Below are positions 1-7,130 of a stretch of DNA of 16,666 bases, in pieces. Every line of letters starts with the position of its first letter. Position 1 is the first letter of the stretch. Source of the DNA: an uncultured Clostridiaceae bacterium (lineage in GTDB: Bacteria; Bacillota; Clostridia; TANB77; CAG-508); NCBI GenBank assembly GCA_905198755.1, contig CAJKDR010000016.1:1-16666 (forward strand), in the 5' to 3' direction. The position numbers and the translations under genes are program-made. The notes below the pieces were generated by a model that was not told the origin of the DNA, did not search any database, and was given only the letters and a program-made list of their open reading frames with translations.

Positions 1-54
1 ATAAATATTAGCATAAATCAAATAATAAATGAAAAAATATAGTATTTTTTTTAT

Positions 55-63
55 TGTTATGAT
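55..63 (+). promoter_or_regulatory. Possible extended -10 promoter for the transketolase pair
   Basis: TGT followed by TATGAT (55-63) forms an extended -10 element about 30 nt before the start codon. No good -35 box is visible upstream. The same TTGTTATGAT string forms the -10 region of the stronger ftsE promoter. The assignment is tentative. Confidence 0.35.
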
Positions 64-92
64 ATATTAAATATTGTAAGGAGAGTGATATT

Positions 93-908
93 TTGAAAGC
101 TAATATTGAAGAATTAGAAAAGATATCAAAAGAAATAAGAAAAGATATAATAGAAGAAGTATATAGTGCAAAATCAGGACATCCAGGAGGAGCATTATCA
201 ATTGCAGATATACTATCAGTATTATATTTTTATGAAATGAATATAAATCCACAAAAACCCAAAGACGAAAATAGAGATAGATTTATACTATCAAAAGGAC
301 ATGCATCACCAGCTTTATATGCGGTGTTAGCAGAAAAGGGATATTTTCCAAAAGAGGATTTAAAAAAATTTAGAAAACTAGGAAGTTATCTACAAGGGCA
401 CCCAGATATGAAACATATACCAGGTGTAGACATGTCGACAGGCTCTTTAGGTCAAGGATTGTCTGTTGCGAATGGTATTGCAATGATGTCTAAATTAGAT
501 AAAAAAGGAATAAGAGTATATTGCTTAGTAGGAGATGGCGAAATAGAAGAAGGACAAATATGGGAAGCAGCAATGTCAGCAGCACAATACAAATTAGATA
601 ATTTATGTTTAATTGTAGATAATAACAACTTACAAATAGATGGAACAATAGAAGAAGTAATGAATTCAGAGCCAATAGCTGAAAAGTTCAAAAGTTTTGG
701 GTTTACAGTAATGAATATAGATGGACATGATTATGAAGAAATAATAAATGCATTTGAAGTAGCAAGAGAAATAAAAGGAAAACCAACAGTAATAATTGCA
801 AAAACAATAAAAGGAAAAGGTGTATCTTTTATGGAAAATCAAGTTGATTGGCATGGAAAAGCACCATCAGAAGAAGAATATACACAAGCAATGAAAGAAT
901 TATCATAA
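93..908 (+). CDS. Transketolase, N-terminal subunit
   Basis: This is the thiamine-diphosphate (TPP) and Mg-binding half of a split transketolase of the non-oxidative pentose phosphate pathway (271 aa). It should act in the cytoplasm as a heterotetramer with the product of the next gene. Visible motifs are the early HPGGALS segment, SKGHASPALY, and the TPP/metal motif starting G147-D148-G149 and ending in N177-N178-N179. The C-terminal DWHGKAP segment is also typical. Translation starts at a TTG codon, supported by AAGGAGAG at 78-85 with 7-nt spacing. Only 19 nt separate it from the C-terminal subunit, so the two are surely cotranscribed. A dehydrogenase E1 or DXP synthase is less likely, given the size and the split arrangement. 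Confidence 0.95.
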   Translation: MKANIEELEKISKEIRKDIIEEVYSAKSGHPGGALSIADILSVLYFYEMNINPQKPKDENRDRFILSKGHASPALYAVLAEKGYFPKEDLKKFRKLGSYLQGHPDMKHIPGVDMSTGSLGQGLSVANGIAMMSKLDKKGIRVYCLVGDGEIEEGQIWEAAMSAAQYKLDNLCLIVDNNNLQIDGTIEEVMNSEPIAEKFKSFGFTVMNIDGHDYEEIINAFEVAREIKGKPTVIIAKTIKGKGVSFMENQVDWHGKAPSEEEYTQAMKELS

Positions 909-927
909 AAATGAAAGGAAGATAAAT

Positions 928-1863
928 ATGAATTTAGATAAAAAGATTGCTACAAGACAAAGTTATGGAGAAGCTCTACTGGAACTAGGACGAGAAAATA
1001 AAGATATAGTGGTTTTAGATGCAGATTTATCGGGAGCAACAAAAACAAAACTTTTTGCAAAAGAATTTTCAGAAAGATTTTTTGATATGGGAATATCAGA
1101 ACAAGATATGATGTCAACAGCAGCAGGAATGTCAACAATGGGAAAAATACCATATGCAAGTACATTTGCAGTTTTTGCAGCAGGACGTGCATATGATCAA
1201 ATAAGAAATAGCATATGTTATCCAAAATTAAATGTAAAAATTTGTGCAACTCATGCTGGAATAACAGTGGGAGAAGATGGTGCAACACATCAAATGTTAG
1301 AAGATATAAGCATGATGAGAACATTGCCTAATATGACAATAATCTCAACATCAGATGACACACAAACTAAATGGGCAGTAAAAGAAATATCAAAAATACA
1401 AGGACCAGTATACTTAAGGCTATCAAGATTAGCAACACCAGTAATATATGATGAAAATGAAAAATTTGAAATAGGAAAAGGAAAGCAATTTGGAAATGGA
1501 ACAGATGCTACAGTTATAGCAACAGGAGTAACCGTTATAGAAGCACTAAAAGCAAAAGACGAGTTAGCAAAAGAAGGAATAAATATTAGAGTAGTAGATA
1601 TGCATACAATAAAACCTATCGACAAAGAAATAATAATAAAATCAGCAAAAGAAACAAATAAAATAATAACTATAGAAGACCATAATATAATTGGTGGGCT
1701 AGGAACAGCAGTATGTGAAGTTTTATCAGAAGAATATCCTAAAAAAGTAGTAAGAATGGGAATAAAAGATGAATTTGGAACATCTGGAAAAGCTGAAGAA
1801 TTAATGAAATATTTTAAAATAACATCAAAAGATATTGTGGAAGAAATCAAAAAAAATAAATAA
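928..1863 (+). CDS. Transketolase, C-terminal subunit
   Basis: This is the pyrimidine-binding plus C-terminal half of the split transketolase (311 aa). The catalytic glutamate that activates the TPP aminopyrimidine should be E58, within FDMGISEQDM. The Pyr domain continues through the ATHAGITVGEDGATHQ segment, where the histidines and GEDG are typical of transketolases. The C-terminal domain spans roughly residues 185-311. The ribosome binding site AAAGGAAG lies at 914-921, 6 nt before the ATG. With the upstream gene it makes a two-gene unit closed by a terminator at 1874. Split transketolases are common in Clostridia and archaea, so the arrangement itself is ordinary. Confidence 0.95.
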   Translation: MNLDKKIATRQSYGEALLELGRENKDIVVLDADLSGATKTKLFAKEFSERFFDMGISEQDMMSTAAGMSTMGKIPYASTFAVFAAGRAYDQIRNSICYPKLNVKICATHAGITVGEDGATHQMLEDISMMRTLPNMTIISTSDDTQTKWAVKEISKIQGPVYLRLSRLATPVIYDENEKFEIGKGKQFGNGTDATVIATGVTVIEALKAKDELAKEGINIRVVDMHTIKPIDKEIIIKSAKETNKIITIEDHNIIGGLGTAVCEVLSEEYPKKVVRMGIKDEFGTSGKAEELMKYFKITSKDIVEEIKKNK

Positions 1864-1873
1864 ATTCAAAAAG

Positions 1874-1908
1874 ATACAGGAAACCAAAAATTACCTGTAT
1901 TTTTTTTA
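1874..1908 (+). terminator. Intrinsic terminator after transketolase genes
   Basis: ATACAGG (1874-1880) pairs with CCTGTAT (1894-1900) and is followed by a run of eight T. Confidence 0.85.
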
Positions 1909-1917
1909 TAAAAAGAC

Positions 1918-1946
1918 TTGAAAAAAACATAGAATATTGTTATGAT
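1918..1946 (+). promoter_or_regulatory. Sigma-A-type promoter for the ftsEX operon
   Basis: TTGAAA (1918-1923) and TATGAT (1941-1946) are separated by exactly 17 nt, and the -10 is preceded by an extended TGT. It sits just after the preceding terminator and about 65 nt upstream of ftsE. Confidence 0.8.
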
Positions 1947-2012
1947 TATACTGTAAAATTGTTTCGATATTTGAAACATATTTTACAACTATGAGAGGAA
2001 TGAAATTTTAAA

Positions 2013-2699
2013 ATGATAGAGTTTAAAAATGTAAAAAAAACATATTCAACAGGTACAGAAGCGGTACATAATGCAAATTTTAAAATAAACAAGGGTGAAT
2101 TTGCATTTTTGGTAGGAACATCAGGTTCAGGAAAATCAACATTAATAAAACTTATACTAAAAGAAGAAGAACCAACATCAGGAAATATAATTATAAACGG
2201 AAGAGATACAACTTTTTTAAAAAAATCAAGAGTTCCATTCTTAAGAAGAAGTATGGGGGTTGTATTCCAAGACTTTAGACTATTACCAGATAAAACAGTA
2301 TATGAAAATGTTGCATTTGCAATGTACATAGTAAAAGCAACACCAAGGCATATAAGAAGACAAGTTCCAATGGTATTATCATTAGTTGGATTAAGTGGAA
2401 AAGCAAAAATGTATCCAAATGAATTATCAGGAGGAGAACAACAAAGAGTTGCATTAGCAAGAGCTTTAGTAAATAATCCATCAATGCTTATTGCAGATGA
2501 GCCTACAGGAAACTTAGACCCAGATACAGCATGGGATATTATGAATTTATTGAATGACATCAATATGAGAGGAACAACAGTTGTTGTGGCAACACATGCT
2601 AAAGACATAGTTGATAAAATGAAAAAAAGAGTTATTCAAATAGATAAAGGCGTTATAGTTAGAGATAGTAAAAAAGGTGGGTACGATAGTGAAGTTTAA
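2013..2699 (+). CDS. ftsE: Cell division ATP-binding protein FtsE
   Basis: ABC-type ATPase (228 aa) that pairs with FtsX at the inner face of the membrane. It converts ATP hydrolysis into activation of periplasmic or extracellular murein hydrolases during division or elongation. Walker A is GTSGSGKST (residues 35-43, K41). The Q-loop is VFQDFRLLPDKTVYEN, the signature is LSGGEQQ (138-144), and Walker B with the catalytic glutamate is D162-E163 in IADEPTGNLD. The H-loop follows in VVVATHAKD. The ribosome binding site AGAGGAA (1994-2000) is a little far from the ATG (12 nt). Its end overlaps ftsX by 11 nt, which implies translational coupling. The order ftsE-ftsX-hydrolase-ctpA is the classical Gram-positive arrangement. 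Confidence 0.97.
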   Translation: MIEFKNVKKTYSTGTEAVHNANFKINKGEFAFLVGTSGSGKSTLIKLILKEEEPTSGNIIINGRDTTFLKKSRVPFLRRSMGVVFQDFRLLPDKTVYENVAFAMYIVKATPRHIRRQVPMVLSLVGLSGKAKMYPNELSGGEQQRVALARALVNNPSMLIADEPTGNLDPDTAWDIMNLLNDINMRGTTVVVATHAKDIVDKMKKRVIQIDKGVIVRDSKKGGYDSEV

Positions 2700-3588
2700 T
2701 ATAGTTAGTTATTTAATAGGAGAAGGTTTAGGAAACGTATTCAAAAACAAAAAGTCTACATTTTCCGCAATACTAGTAATGTGTATATCAATGTTAGTGT
2801 TTGGATTATTCTTCATAATTGGTGAAAATGTAAATCATGTTATGAATACAGTAGAATCATCTCAAGAAATACAAGTATTTGTAAAAAATGATGCAACAGA
2901 TGAAGAAATAACAAAAGTAGGTGAACAACTACAACAAATAGAAGGTGTTAACAAAATTACATTTGTATCAAAAGATGAAGCATTAGATATTATGCAAGAA
3001 AAAGTTGGAGAAAAATCATATTTATTAGCAGGATATGAAAAAAACAACTTTTTACCAGCATCATACAAGGTAACATTAACAGACTTAAAATTAGCAAGCA
3101 AAGTAGAATCACAAATAAATCAATTAGATAATATAAAAAGAATAACAAGTAGTAACGAAACAATAACAAAATTAATTGGTATAGCAAATGGAGTTAGAAT
3201 AGTTACAGCAGCTATACTTATAGCATTAATAATTGGATCTATATTTATAATAGCAAATACAATAAAACTTACAGTGTATGCAAGAAGAAGAGAAATATCA
3301 ATAATGAAGTATGTTGGAGCAACAAATTCATTTATAAGATGGCCTTTTATTGTAGAAGGTATGATAATAGGAATCATATCAGCAGGAATATCAGTTCTGC
3401 TAGTTGGAGGAATATATAAAGTAGTAGCAGCTAAACTAATGGAATCAAGTTTAATAACAAGTTTAGGAATAACATTAGTAGGATTTAGTGATATGTTTAC
3501 ATTAATTATATTGGTATATTTAGCTCTAGGTATTGGTATAGGTGTAATAGGAAGTGCCTTATCAATGAGAAAATATTTGGAGGTATAA
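2689..3588 (+). CDS. ftsX: Cell division protein FtsX
   Basis: Membrane partner of FtsE (299 aa from this start). The layout is a cytoplasmic N-terminus, TM1 at about residues 23-45, and an extracellular domain (about 46-165) that contacts the hydrolase. Three further TM segments follow: near 172-196, around 215-245, and around 260-285. A longer reading from GTG 2677 exists, but AAGGTGG at 2674-2680 is a ribosome binding site only for GTG 2689 (8-nt spacing). That start gives an N-terminus beginning MKFNIVSY, as expected for FtsX. The start lies inside ftsE (11-nt overlap), so synthesis is probably coupled. The next gene starts 4 nt after the stop. Confidence 0.95.
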   Translation: MKFNIVSYLIGEGLGNVFKNKKSTFSAILVMCISMLVFGLFFIIGENVNHVMNTVESSQEIQVFVKNDATDEEITKVGEQLQQIEGVNKITFVSKDEALDIMQEKVGEKSYLLAGYEKNNFLPASYKVTLTDLKLASKVESQINQLDNIKRITSSNETITKLIGIANGVRIVTAAILIALIIGSIFIIANTIKLTVYARRREISIMKYVGATNSFIRWPFIVEGMIIGIISAGISVLLVGGIYKVVAAKLMESSLITSLGITLVGFSDMFTLIILVYLALGIGIGVIGSALSMRKYLEV

Positions 3589-3592
3589 ACAA

Positions 3593-4720
3593 ATGGCAAA
3601 AAAAGTAGTAAGTGTTTTAATATCGATGATTTTGATTTTTAGCTTAAGTGCTAGTGTTTTTGCAGAAACAAAATCAGAACTTCAAAAAAAGAAAGAAGAA
3701 GCACAGGAAAATAAAAAAGAAGTATCTGCTGAAAAATCAGCAACAATGCAAGAAATAGAAACTTTAAATGTATCTATAAATGATAATCAAGATAAATTAG
3801 ATGATTTATCAGATGAACTAACAACACTTTCTAAAGATATAGATAATTTGAAAAAAGAACTTGAAGAAACACAAAAAAAATATACAGAACAAGAAAAACT
3901 ATTAAAAGATAGAATATCTGCTCAATATGAAGCTGGCGAAACAACATTTTTGGATGTTTTACTAAATTCAAGTAGTTTTTCAGACTTTTTATCTAATTAT
4001 TTTTTAGTATCAGAAATACTAGAAAATGATTCTGATTTATTAACAAGTATAGATAATCAAAAAACAAAAATAGAAAAAGATAAACAATCACTAGAAGATA
4101 AACAAAAAGACTTGAAAACAAAGAAAGCAGAACAAGAAAAAGTACAAGTATTATTAAATAATCAAAAAGTACAAAAACAAAACAAAGTTACGGCATTATC
4201 AGATGAAGAAAAAGAACTATCAGATAAAATTGATAGCTACAATAAAGCAATTGCACAAATAGATGCAGCAGCAAAAAAAGCTTCACAAAGTAGTTATTCA
4301 AGTAACACAAAATTTGTTGGAGGAAAAATGCTTTGGCCATGTCCATCATCAACAAGAATAACATCATATTTTGGTAGTAGAAATTCACCAGGAGGAGTTG
4401 GAAGTACAAATCATAAGGGAATTGATATAGGGGCACACGGAGGCGCAGCAATAGTAGCAGCATTAGATGGAAAGGTAATTCAAACAGGATATAATATAGC
4501 AAGAGGAAATTTTATTATAGTAGATCATGGTGGAGGAATTGTTACATTATACCAACATGGGCAAAATGGCTCAATAAGAGTTAGTGCTGGACAAAATGTA
4601 TCAAAAGGTCAAACAATAATGGGAGTAGGAAGTACAGGATATTCAACAGGAAATCATTTGCATTTTGAAGTTTGGGAAAATGGTACACCAGTAAATCCAA
4701 TATCTTATGTAAAAGGATAA
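3593..4720 (+). CDS. Secreted coiled-coil murein hydrolase (PcsB/EnvC-like, M23 domain)
   Basis: A 375-aa exported protein likely to cut or remodel peptidoglycan under FtsEX control. A signal peptide ends at SVFA (predicted cleavage after A24). Residues about 25-235 are a long charged heptad-rich coiled coil, the segment that docks on FtsX in PcsB and EnvC. The C-terminal domain (about 248-375) is a LytM/M23 metallopeptidase: Zn ligands H274 and D278 (HKGID) and H357 (HLHF), with H322 (YQHG) and H355 as the other conserved active-site histidines. All five are present, so it looks catalytically competent. In this it resembles Gram-positive M23 hydrolases, unlike EnvC, whose LytM domain is degenerate. 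It starts 4 nt after ftsX, with GGAGG at 3579-3583 inside the ftsX end. A terminator follows directly. Confidence 0.93.
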   Translation: MAKKVVSVLISMILIFSLSASVFAETKSELQKKKEEAQENKKEVSAEKSATMQEIETLNVSINDNQDKLDDLSDELTTLSKDIDNLKKELEETQKKYTEQEKLLKDRISAQYEAGETTFLDVLLNSSSFSDFLSNYFLVSEILENDSDLLTSIDNQKTKIEKDKQSLEDKQKDLKTKKAEQEKVQVLLNNQKVQKQNKVTALSDEEKELSDKIDSYNKAIAQIDAAAKKASQSSYSSNTKFVGGKMLWPCPSSTRITSYFGSRNSPGGVGSTNHKGIDIGAHGGAAIVAALDGKVIQTGYNIARGNFIIVDHGGGIVTLYQHGQNGSIRVSAGQNVSKGQTIMGVGSTGYSTGNHLHFEVWENGTPVNPISYVKG

Positions 4721-4721
4721 T

Positions 4722-4749
4722 AAAATGAGGGTATAAACCCTCATTTTTG
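4722..4749 (+). terminator. Intrinsic terminator between hydrolase and ctpA
   Basis: AAAATGAGGGT pairs with ACCCTCATTTT around a short ATAA loop, with five T at 4744-4748. Only 30 nt separate it from ctpA and I see no convincing new promoter. Partial readthrough may therefore feed ctpA. Confidence 0.75.
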
Positions 4750-4778
4750 TAATATACATTATATAAAGGAGAAAATTA

Positions 4779-5978
4779 ATGAATAAAGAAAAAAGTAAAA
4801 AAATCTATAGAACGATAATGTTAATAATAGTAGTTGCACTAATTACTTTTATAATAACAACTGCAATAATGTATAAAACATTTTCAGGAGAAAATAAAGG
4901 AACATTTCTTTCTAGCAATTATGAACTAAATAGCAAAATTAATAATATAAAAAGAATCTTAAAAAAAGATTATGTTGGTGAAATAGATGAAAGTAAACTA
5001 GAAGATGGTGCAATAAAAGGTTATGTAGACGGATTAGATGATGAATATACAGAATATTTTACCCAAAAAGAAATGGAAGAATTTAAAGCAGAAACAGAAG
5101 GAAATTATGTTGGAATAGGAATATATATGGCTAAAAATTCTAAAGACAACAATATAGTAGTAGTATCACCTATAGAAGGTTCACCAGCAGAAACAGCAGG
5201 AATAAAAACAGGAGATATAATAAAAAAAGTTGATGGCAAAGAATATACAGCAGACGATTTTGAAACAATTTCAACATATATAAAAGGTAAAGAAGGAACA
5301 AAAGTAAATTTAGAAATAGAAAGAAATGGTGAAACGCTAACATTTGAAGTTGAAAGAAAAAATATAGATTTATACCCAATGAAATCAGAAGTGTTAGAAG
5401 GAAATATTGGATATATAAACATACAATCATTTGATGATGGATGTGCAAAAGAATTTCAAGAAAATTATAATGAGCTAAAAGAAAAGAAAGTAACATCATT
5501 AATTATAGACTTAAGAAATAATGGCGGAGGAATAGTAGATGAAGCTTTAGATATATTAGATAAATTATTAGATAAAGATAGTGTACTAATGATAACAAAA
5601 GATAAAAACGAAAAAGAAGTTGTAGAAAAAGCAAAAAATAAATCAAGTATAAAGATACCTGTAGTAGTATTGGTAAATGAAAACACAGCAAGTGCATCAG
5701 AAATATTTGCATCAGCATTGCAAGACAACAATAGAGCAAAAATAGTTGGGACAAAAACATATGGCAAAGGAGTAATACAAGAACTATTAACATTAAGTGA
5801 TGGAAGTGGAATAAAAATTACAACAGAAGAATACTATACACCAAATAGAAACAAAATAAACAAAGTAGGAATAACACCTAATGAAGAAGTAAACTTACCA
5901 GATAATGTAGCAGGAACATACAATTTAGAAAGAAAAGATGATACACAACTAAGAAGAGCAGTAGATATGTTAAAATAA
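4779..5978 (+). CDS. C-terminal processing peptidase, S41 family (CtpA/CtpB-like)
   Basis: Membrane-anchored serine protease of 399 aa. One N-terminal TM segment (about 12-31) puts the rest outside the membrane. A PDZ domain follows at about 100-185 (GIGIYM to the VSPIEGSPAETAGIKTGDII stretch), then the S41 catalytic domain. The Ser-Lys-Gln catalytic set fits S305 (TASASE), K330 (TYGKG) and Q334. The 25-residue Ser-to-Lys spacing matches E. coli Tsp. It could trim secreted substrates such as cell-wall enzymes, which suits its place behind ftsEX and the hydrolase. In sporulating relatives CtpB instead cleaves SpoIVFA, and the sequence cannot decide between these roles. The ribosome binding site AAAGGAG (4765-4771) is 7 nt from the ATG. 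Confidence 0.94.
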   Translation: MNKEKSKKIYRTIMLIIVVALITFIITTAIMYKTFSGENKGTFLSSNYELNSKINNIKRILKKDYVGEIDESKLEDGAIKGYVDGLDDEYTEYFTQKEMEEFKAETEGNYVGIGIYMAKNSKDNNIVVVSPIEGSPAETAGIKTGDIIKKVDGKEYTADDFETISTYIKGKEGTKVNLEIERNGETLTFEVERKNIDLYPMKSEVLEGNIGYINIQSFDDGCAKEFQENYNELKEKKVTSLIIDLRNNGGGIVDEALDILDKLLDKDSVLMITKDKNEKEVVEKAKNKSSIKIPVVVLVNENTASASEIFASALQDNNRAKIVGTKTYGKGVIQELLTLSDGSGIKITTEEYYTPNRNKINKVGITPNEEVNLPDNVAGTYNLERKDDTQLRRAVDMLK

Positions 5979-5986
5979 ATAAAAAC

Positions 5987-6026
5987 ACTGGAACTGTAGA
6001 GAGTATTACTCAAACAGTTCCAGTTT
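5987..6026 (+). terminator. Stem-loop terminator after ctpA
   Basis: A perfect 11-bp stem, ACTGGAACTGT (5987-5997) with ACAGTTCCAGT (6014-6024), follows the ctpA stop by 8 nt. The T-run is weak (TTTG), so termination efficiency is uncertain. Confidence 0.65.
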
Positions 6027-6059
6027 GTATTATAATAGAAAAGTATAACAAATTATTTT

Positions 6060-6105
6060 ATGTGTGTCCGCCCGAGCAGGATTTTTATATAAATATAAAA
6101 ATCTT
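6060..6105 (+). repeat. GC-rich hairpin repeat, copy 1, with adjoining AT palindrome
   Basis: ATGTGTGTCCGCCCGAGC (6060-6077) recurs exactly at 6483-6500. Its core TCCGC-CCGA-GC(A)GGA can fold as a small hairpin with one bulge. It abuts GATTTTTATA/TATAAAAATC (6080-6089 with 6094-6103), a perfect 10-bp AT-only inverted repeat. It lies between the ctpA terminator and the tRNA promoter, and no coding role is visible. Confidence 0.7.
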
Positions 6106-6136
6106 GTAAAAAAATCAAAAAAATTCAAAAAATGTA

Positions 6137-6165
6137 TTGACATATTATATAAAATCTAGTATACT
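6137..6165 (+). promoter_or_regulatory. Strong promoter of the tRNA-Val-Asp-Phe operon
   Basis: TTGACA (6137-6142), a 17-nt spacer and TATACT (6160-6165) give a near-consensus sigma-A promoter about 20 nt before the first tRNA. Confidence 0.9.
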
Positions 6166-6185
6166 AGATTTCGTCGAAAAGAAAT

Positions 6186-6261
6186 GGGCGCATAGCTCAG
6201 CTGGGAGAGCATCTGCCTTACAAGCAGGGGGTCACAGGTTCGAGCCCTGTTGTGCCCACCA
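6186..6261 (+). tRNA. tRNA-Val (anticodon UAC)
   Basis: The acceptor GGGCGCA pairs with TGTGCCC, and CCA is encoded (6259-6261). The anticodon loop CTTACAA between TCTGC and GCAGG gives TAC at 6219-6221. D-arm and T-arm (GGTTCGAGCCC) are standard. Confidence 0.97.
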
Positions 6262-6270
6262 TTTTTTTAC

Positions 6271-6347
6271 GGCCTGGTAGTTCAGTTGGTTAGAACGCTA
6301 GCCTGTCACGCTAGAGGTCGACGGTTCGAGCCCGTTCCAGGTCGCCA
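6271..6347 (+). tRNA. tRNA-Asp (anticodon GUC)
   Basis: The acceptor GGCCTGG pairs with CCAGGTC, the discriminator is G as expected for Asp, and CCA is encoded. The anticodon stem CTAGC/GCTAG encloses CTGTCAC, with GTC at 6305-6307. It lies 9 nt after tRNA-Val. Confidence 0.97.
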
Positions 6348-6370
6348 TTTTTTTATTTAAACGAAAAAAC

Positions 6371-6446
<76 letters not shown>

Positions 6447-6454
6447 AAAAAGAG

Positions 6455-6481
6455 ATAGTACTATAAAGTACTATTTTTTTT
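6455..6481 (+). terminator. Terminator of the tRNA operon
   Basis: ATAGTACT (6455-6462) pairs with AGTACTAT (6467-6474) around ATAA, followed by eight T. Confidence 0.88.
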
Positions 6482-6482
6482 C

Positions 6483-6502
6483 ATGTGTGTCCGCCCGAGC
6501 GG
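6483..6502 (+). repeat. GC-rich hairpin repeat, copy 2
   Basis: Exact second copy of the 18-nt sequence at 6060-6077, here completed to a perfect TCCGC-CCGA-GCGGA hairpin (ending about 6503). The two copies bracket the tRNA-Val-Asp-Phe transcription unit. Confidence 0.75.
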
Positions 6503-6567
6503 AATGAATCCGGCTTTGTTATCATGCTATAATAACAAAAGAAAAAAGAAAAAATAAAGAAAAAACA

Positions 6568-6596
6568 TTGATAAATAAAAATAAATATGTTAATAT
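6568..6596 (+). promoter_or_regulatory. Promoter of tRNA-Leu
   Basis: TTGATA (6568-6573), 17 nt, TAATAT (6591-6596). A perfect 15-bp inverted repeat overlaps it: 6577-6591 pairs with 6600-6614, leaving most of the -10 in the loop. Confidence 0.65.
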
Positions 6597-6618
6597 ATAA
6601 ACATATTTATTTTTAAAT

Positions 6619-6705
6619 GCCGGTGTGCTGAAATTGGTAGACGGGACAGACTCAAAATCTGTTGTCAGCAATGGCGTGTGGGTTCGAGTCCCACCACCGG
6701 CACCA
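6619..6705 (+). tRNA. tRNA-Leu (anticodon CAA)
   Basis: An 87-nt class II tRNA. The acceptor GCCGGTG pairs with CACCGGC and CCA is encoded (6703-6705). The anticodon stem ACAGA/TCTGT encloses CTCAAAA, with CAA at 6653-6655. A long variable arm (about TGTCAGCAATGGCG) follows, then the T-arm GGGTTCGAGTCCC. Its last 16 nt and the next 3 nt are duplicated at 6932-6950. Confidence 0.96.
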
Positions 6706-6825
6706 GAAACGCCTTTTGCAAGGCTCAAAGAATAGAGAATAAAGAATATTGAATAAATAAAAATGTTTCTGCGCAGTCGGAGGCGTTTCTGTATTATTCT
6801 TTGTTCTTATCATGTAAAATAAACA

Positions 6826-6937
6826 GGTGGGGCTCGAAAAGGAACATGCCAAGTTCAGACTGGTTAAAGCCAGGCTGAACGAAGGTAAAAATAGTCCAGT
6901 GGACTATTTTTGTGACGCGAGTGCGAGTGGCCCCACC
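6826..6937 (+). other. Structured ~112-nt element, possible ncRNA or mini-element
   Basis: An outer helix GGTGGGG + CTCG (6826-6836) pairs with CGAG (6924-6927) and CCCCACC (6931-6937), with a TGG bulge. It encloses two hairpins. The first is GTTCAG-A-CTGG with CCAG-G-CTGAAC (6853-6880). The second is a perfect 11-bp AAAAATAGTCC / GGACTATTTTT with loop AGT (6887-6911). Together they form a three-way junction. Its 3' strand merges into the duplicated tRNA-Leu end. I do not recognise a named RNA family. Confidence 0.5.
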
Positions 6938-6953
6938 ACCGGCACCAGAACAA

Positions 6954-6982
6954 AAGAACATAGCTTTATGCTATGTTCTTAT
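6954..6982 (+). terminator. Strong hairpin, terminator-like
   Basis: AAGAACATAGC (6954-6964) and GCTATGTTCTT (6970-6980) form a perfect 11-bp stem with loop TTTAT. The tail is AT-rich but is not a clean T-run, so termination is likely but unproven. Confidence 0.5.
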
Positions 6983-7025
6983 TATATAAAATAAACAGGT
7001 GGGACTCGGACATAAATAGTTTTGC

Positions 7026-7054
7026 TTGCAATTTTATGTTAAATACTATATAAT
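7026..7054 (+). promoter_or_regulatory. Promoter of the 209-aa gene
   Basis: TTGCAA (7026-7031), a 17-nt spacer and a consensus TATAAT (7049-7054). The predicted transcript starts near 7061, giving a leader of about 125 nt. Confidence 0.75.
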
Positions 7055-7059
7055 ATAAT

Positions 7060-7130
7060 GCGATATAGGTAAAACCTGTGTCGTTTACCCTATTTTCACT
7101 AATTAGTGAGAGGAATTTCCTCTAACTTTT
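7060..7130 (+). promoter_or_regulatory. Hairpin-rich leader, candidate cis-regulatory RNA
   Basis: Hairpin 1 is CGATATAGGT-AAA-ACCTGTGTCG (7061-7083), ten pairs including two G-U. A competing hairpin, ATAGGTAAA (7065-7073) with TTTACCCTAT (7084-7093, one bulge), uses the same bases. Next come TCACT-AATT-AGTGA (7096-7109) and AGAGGAA-T-TTCCTCT (7109-7123), the latter followed by AACTTTTT. The mutually exclusive pairing and the terminator-like last hairpin suggest attenuation, but no known riboswitch consensus is evident. Confidence 0.4.

Larger units (their letters stand above)
6690..7008 (+). repeat. tRNA-Leu-linked mosaic of two diverged repeat units
   Basis: Repeat A is the 19-nt 3' end of tRNA-Leu (6690-6708), copied exactly at 6932-6950. 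Repeat B is a 35-nt segment at 6802-6836, copied with 3 mismatches at 6974-7008. The order is A-B-A'-B', with 93 nt between A and B but only 23 nt between A' and B'. B' ends in GGTGGGACTCG (6998-7008), the exact reverse complement of tRNA-Leu T-arm bases 6685-6695. Other structure includes CAGAAACGCC (6704-6713) against GGCGTTTCTG (6782-6791). Nothing here looks coding on either strand. Confidence 0.75.

Noticed and set aside
6522..6852. Minus-strand frames reading GGGTRTHTPLLTTDFESV and WWDSNPHAIADNRF
   Set aside because: They are antisense translations of tRNA-Leu, a well-known source of spurious database proteins, and lack plausible starts.
6690..6950. attL/attR pair of a conventional integrative element
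   Set aside because: The repeats are only 242 nt apart and enclose no integrase or cargo gene, so a classical prophage or ICE is not supported.
6483..7008. CRISPR array
   Set aside because: The repeats are few, irregularly spaced and differ in length; there are no uniform spacers and no cas genes.
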